A stretch of DNA of 6,387 nucleotides from an uncultured Coriobacteriaceae bacterium. GTDB lineage: Bacteria; Actinomycetota; Coriobacteriia; Coriobacteriales; QAMH01. Below the pieces are notes generated by a model. It did not search any database and had not been told where the DNA came from. It was given only the letters and a program-made list of their open reading frames with translations. The position numbers were made by a program, and so were the translations under genes. Numbering within the stretch: position 1 is the first letter of the stretch; each line of letters opens with the position of its first letter. The stretch lies in NCBI GenBank assembly GCA_902783175.1, contig CACZQA010000287.1, positions 1 to 6,387 on the forward strand, in the 5' to 3' direction. Of this stretch, positions 6,226 to 6,387 are shown piece by piece.

Positions 6226-6387
6226 ATGGAGAATGGCACCCAGCAGCAGGACAATTTCATACTCGACGGACTCAAGGCGGCGTGGCCGATTATGGCGGGT
6301 TATGTCGTGCTCGGGCTGCCGTGCGGCCTGCTTTGCCAGCAGGCGGGCATGAACTGGGCCATGTGCCTGATCATGTCCACCCTGTTC
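6226..6387 (+). CDS. azlC: AzlC-family branched-chain amino acid exporter subunit (5' part only)
   Basis: An open frame of at least 54 codons runs off the right edge. The stretch ILDGLKAAWPIMAGYVVLGL followed by PCGLLCQQAGMNWAMCLIMS has the pattern of the AzlC N-terminus: a short amphipathic lead, the first membrane segment with a Pro-Ile and Gly-Tyr pair, then A-G before the second segment. AzlC with its small partner AzlD exports branched-chain amino acids or analogues such as 4-azaleucine; azlD would be expected just beyond the window. Two in-frame ATGs exist, at 6199 and 6226. Neither has a clear ribosome binding site. I prefer 6226 because the earlier one lies inside the inverted repeat and upstream of the TAATAT box. 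From there the lead before the membrane segment has about 15 residues. Family assignment rests on a short piece. Confidence 0.8.
   Translation, partial: MENGTQQQDNFILDGLKAAWPIMAGYVVLGLPCGLLCQQAGMNWAMCLIMSTLF

Noticed and set aside
1..6387. tRNA or rRNA genes, CRISPR arrays, insertion sequences or phage genes
   Set aside because: No repeat arrays, transposase motifs, terminal inverted repeats or RNA gene signatures were seen on either strand.

Overview
The window is GC-rich, densely coding bacterial DNA. The Gram-positive-type DnaK nucleotide-binding domain (no extra loop after the first phosphate region), the membrane-anchored L,D-transpeptidase with a long acidic cytoplasmic tail, and the codon bias toward G/C third positions suggest a high-GC Gram-positive, most likely a gut actinomycete of the Coriobacteriia (Collinsella/Olsenella/Eggerthella type). 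That placement is inference; no rRNA or other taxonomic marker is present.

Layout. Positions 1-3330 hold a minus-strand cluster read right to left. It starts with a small LarC1-like protein (GTG start at 3330), which overlaps by 8 bp an Hsp70 paralogue lacking the C-terminal lid (2771-1290). After a 37-bp gap comes an unrecognised multi-pass membrane protein with a large extracellular C-terminal part (start 1252), which runs off the left edge. Positions 3331-3508 separate this cluster from the next minus-strand gene and contain that gene's rho-independent terminator and room for a promoter of the LarC-like/Hsp70 operon. Positions 3509-5227 encode a type II membrane-anchored L,D-transpeptidase (YkuD domain). 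A divergent intergenic region (5228-5401) leads to a plus-strand short-chain dehydrogenase/reductase (5402-6184). The right edge carries the 5' part of an AzlC-family branched-chain amino acid exporter gene, preceded by a perfect 8-bp inverted repeat and a TAATAT box close to the start codon.

How the genes relate. The transpeptidase, the reductase and AzlC look like independent ordinary functions: cell-wall cross-linking, redox metabolism and amino acid export. The LarC1-like / lidless Hsp70 / membrane protein cluster is the unusual part. The first protein keeps the core of a nickel-cofactor cyclometallase subunit but lacks its N-terminal signature and the whole LarC2 half. The second is a chaperone ATPase that keeps nucleotide- and J-protein-contact residues but has lost the helical lid. 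Their translational coupling suggests one shared process that I cannot name; it is the best candidate here for an undescribed system.
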